DNA of 5,646 bases from positions 1-5,646 of the forward strand of contig JAASSQ010000195.1 of assembly GCA_021767845.1 (NCBI GenBank), written 5' to 3'. Source of the DNA: Roseovarius sp. (GTDB lineage: Bacteria; Pseudomonadota; Alphaproteobacteria; Rhodobacterales; Rhodobacteraceae). Within the stretch, counting starts at the first letter, position 1. Each line of letters starts with the position of its first letter. Position numbers and translations under genes: made by a program. The notes under the pieces are model-generated. The model saw nothing but the letters and a program-made list of their open reading frames with translations, was not told the origin of the DNA and did not search any database. Positions 5,322 through 5,646 of the stretch are shown here, piece after piece.

Positions 5322-5646
5322 TCAGATATCGAGGGTGTTTTCCTTTTCCCAGCGGCTGAAATGGGACACGAAGGAATTCCATTCCTTCATCTTCATGTTG
5401 ATGAACGCCTTGGAGAACTCTTCCCCCATCGCCGCCTTCAGCACCTTGTCCCGGTCATAGGCGCGCAGCGCGTCGAGCATGTTGAGCGGCAGCTTGGGCG
5501 CGCCGCGCACCTTGTGACCCTCGGCATACATGTCGATCTCGTGGCGCTTGCCGGGATCGGCCTCGGTTCGCACGCCGTCAAGGCCCGCCGCCAGCGTCAC
5601 CGCCTGCAACAGGTAAGGGTTCGCCGCCCCGTCCGGCAGGCGCAAC
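5322..5646 (-). CDS. glnT: Type III glutamine synthetase / gamma-glutamylmethylamide synthetase family, C-terminal part (5' end beyond window)
   Basis: ATP-dependent amide ligase joining glutamate to ammonia, or to methylamine in the gamma-glutamylmethylamide synthetase (GMAS) branch. Only the last 107 residues are inside the window; the stop is TGA at 5324-5322, and the first full codon is an internal Leu, not a start. The visible part begins LRLPDGAANPYLLQAVTLAA, the C-terminal glutamine synthetase signature in which an Arg precedes a PDxxANPYL motif, followed by GLDG and DPGKRHEIDMYAEG. It ends EWNSFVSHFSRWEKENTLDI, as in the GlnT/GMAS type III group I recall. The catalytic N-terminal and central regions are not visible, so ammonia versus methylamine as substrate cannot be decided. 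It converges on the serine-cycle operon and has its own intrinsic terminator. GMAS would fit a methylotroph using methylamines, but GlnT proper is equally possible. Confidence 0.82.
   Translation of the reverse strand, partial: LRLPDGAANPYLLQAVTLAAGLDGVRTEADPGKRHEIDMYAEGHKVRGAPKLPLNMLDALRAYDRDKVLKAAMGEEFSKAFINMKMKEWNSFVSHFSRWEKENTLDI

Overview
The window is GC-rich DNA from an alphaproteobacterium, most likely a member of the Rhodobacterales (Rhodobacteraceae/Roseobacteraceae). Codon use is strongly G/C-ending throughout. A C-rich/G-rich hairpin element ending in GAGGTATT lies after the operon and resembles an intergenic repeat I associate with that group. The gene set is that of a serine-cycle methylotroph. 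The species cannot be named from the sequence alone.

Layout. (1) 1-566, minus strand: a LuxR/NarL-type transcriptional regulator, cut off by the left window edge inside its helix-turn-helix. Its receiver domain has lost the phosphoacceptor Asp and other switch residues. (2) 567-832: a divergent regulatory region with no gene. It contains an AT-rich dyad, three direct ATACCG repeats exactly 10 bp apart, and a 29-bp inverted repeat. (3) 833-5110, plus strand: a tight four-gene operon, sgaA (serine-glyoxylate aminotransferase), mcl (malyl-CoA lyase), mtkA and mtkB (malate-CoA ligase beta and alpha). Gaps are 36 and 13 bp, followed by a 1-bp TGATG overlap, and each gene has a good ribosome binding site. 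(4) 5111-5321: a convergent intergenic region with a stack of GC hairpins after mtkB and a clear intrinsic terminator for the opposite strand. (5) 5322-5646, minus strand: the C-terminal 107 residues of a type III glutamine synthetase / gamma-glutamylmethylamide synthetase family protein, cut off by the right edge.

How the genes work together. MtkAB activates malate to malyl-CoA using ATP and CoA. Mcl cleaves malyl-CoA to acetyl-CoA and glyoxylate. SgaA transaminates glyoxylate with serine, giving glycine (the C1 acceptor) and hydroxypyruvate. These are the glyoxylate-regenerating steps of the serine cycle for C1 assimilation. The other cycle genes (hydroxypyruvate reductase, glycerate kinase, PEP carboxylase, serine hydroxymethyltransferase) are not in this window. 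The divergent regulator is the natural candidate controller. The glutamine synthetase-like gene could link methylamine use to this C1 pathway, but only its C-terminus is visible.

No wholly new system is evident. The most notable points are the degenerate-receiver regulator and the unexplained operator-like architecture between it and the serine-cycle operon.
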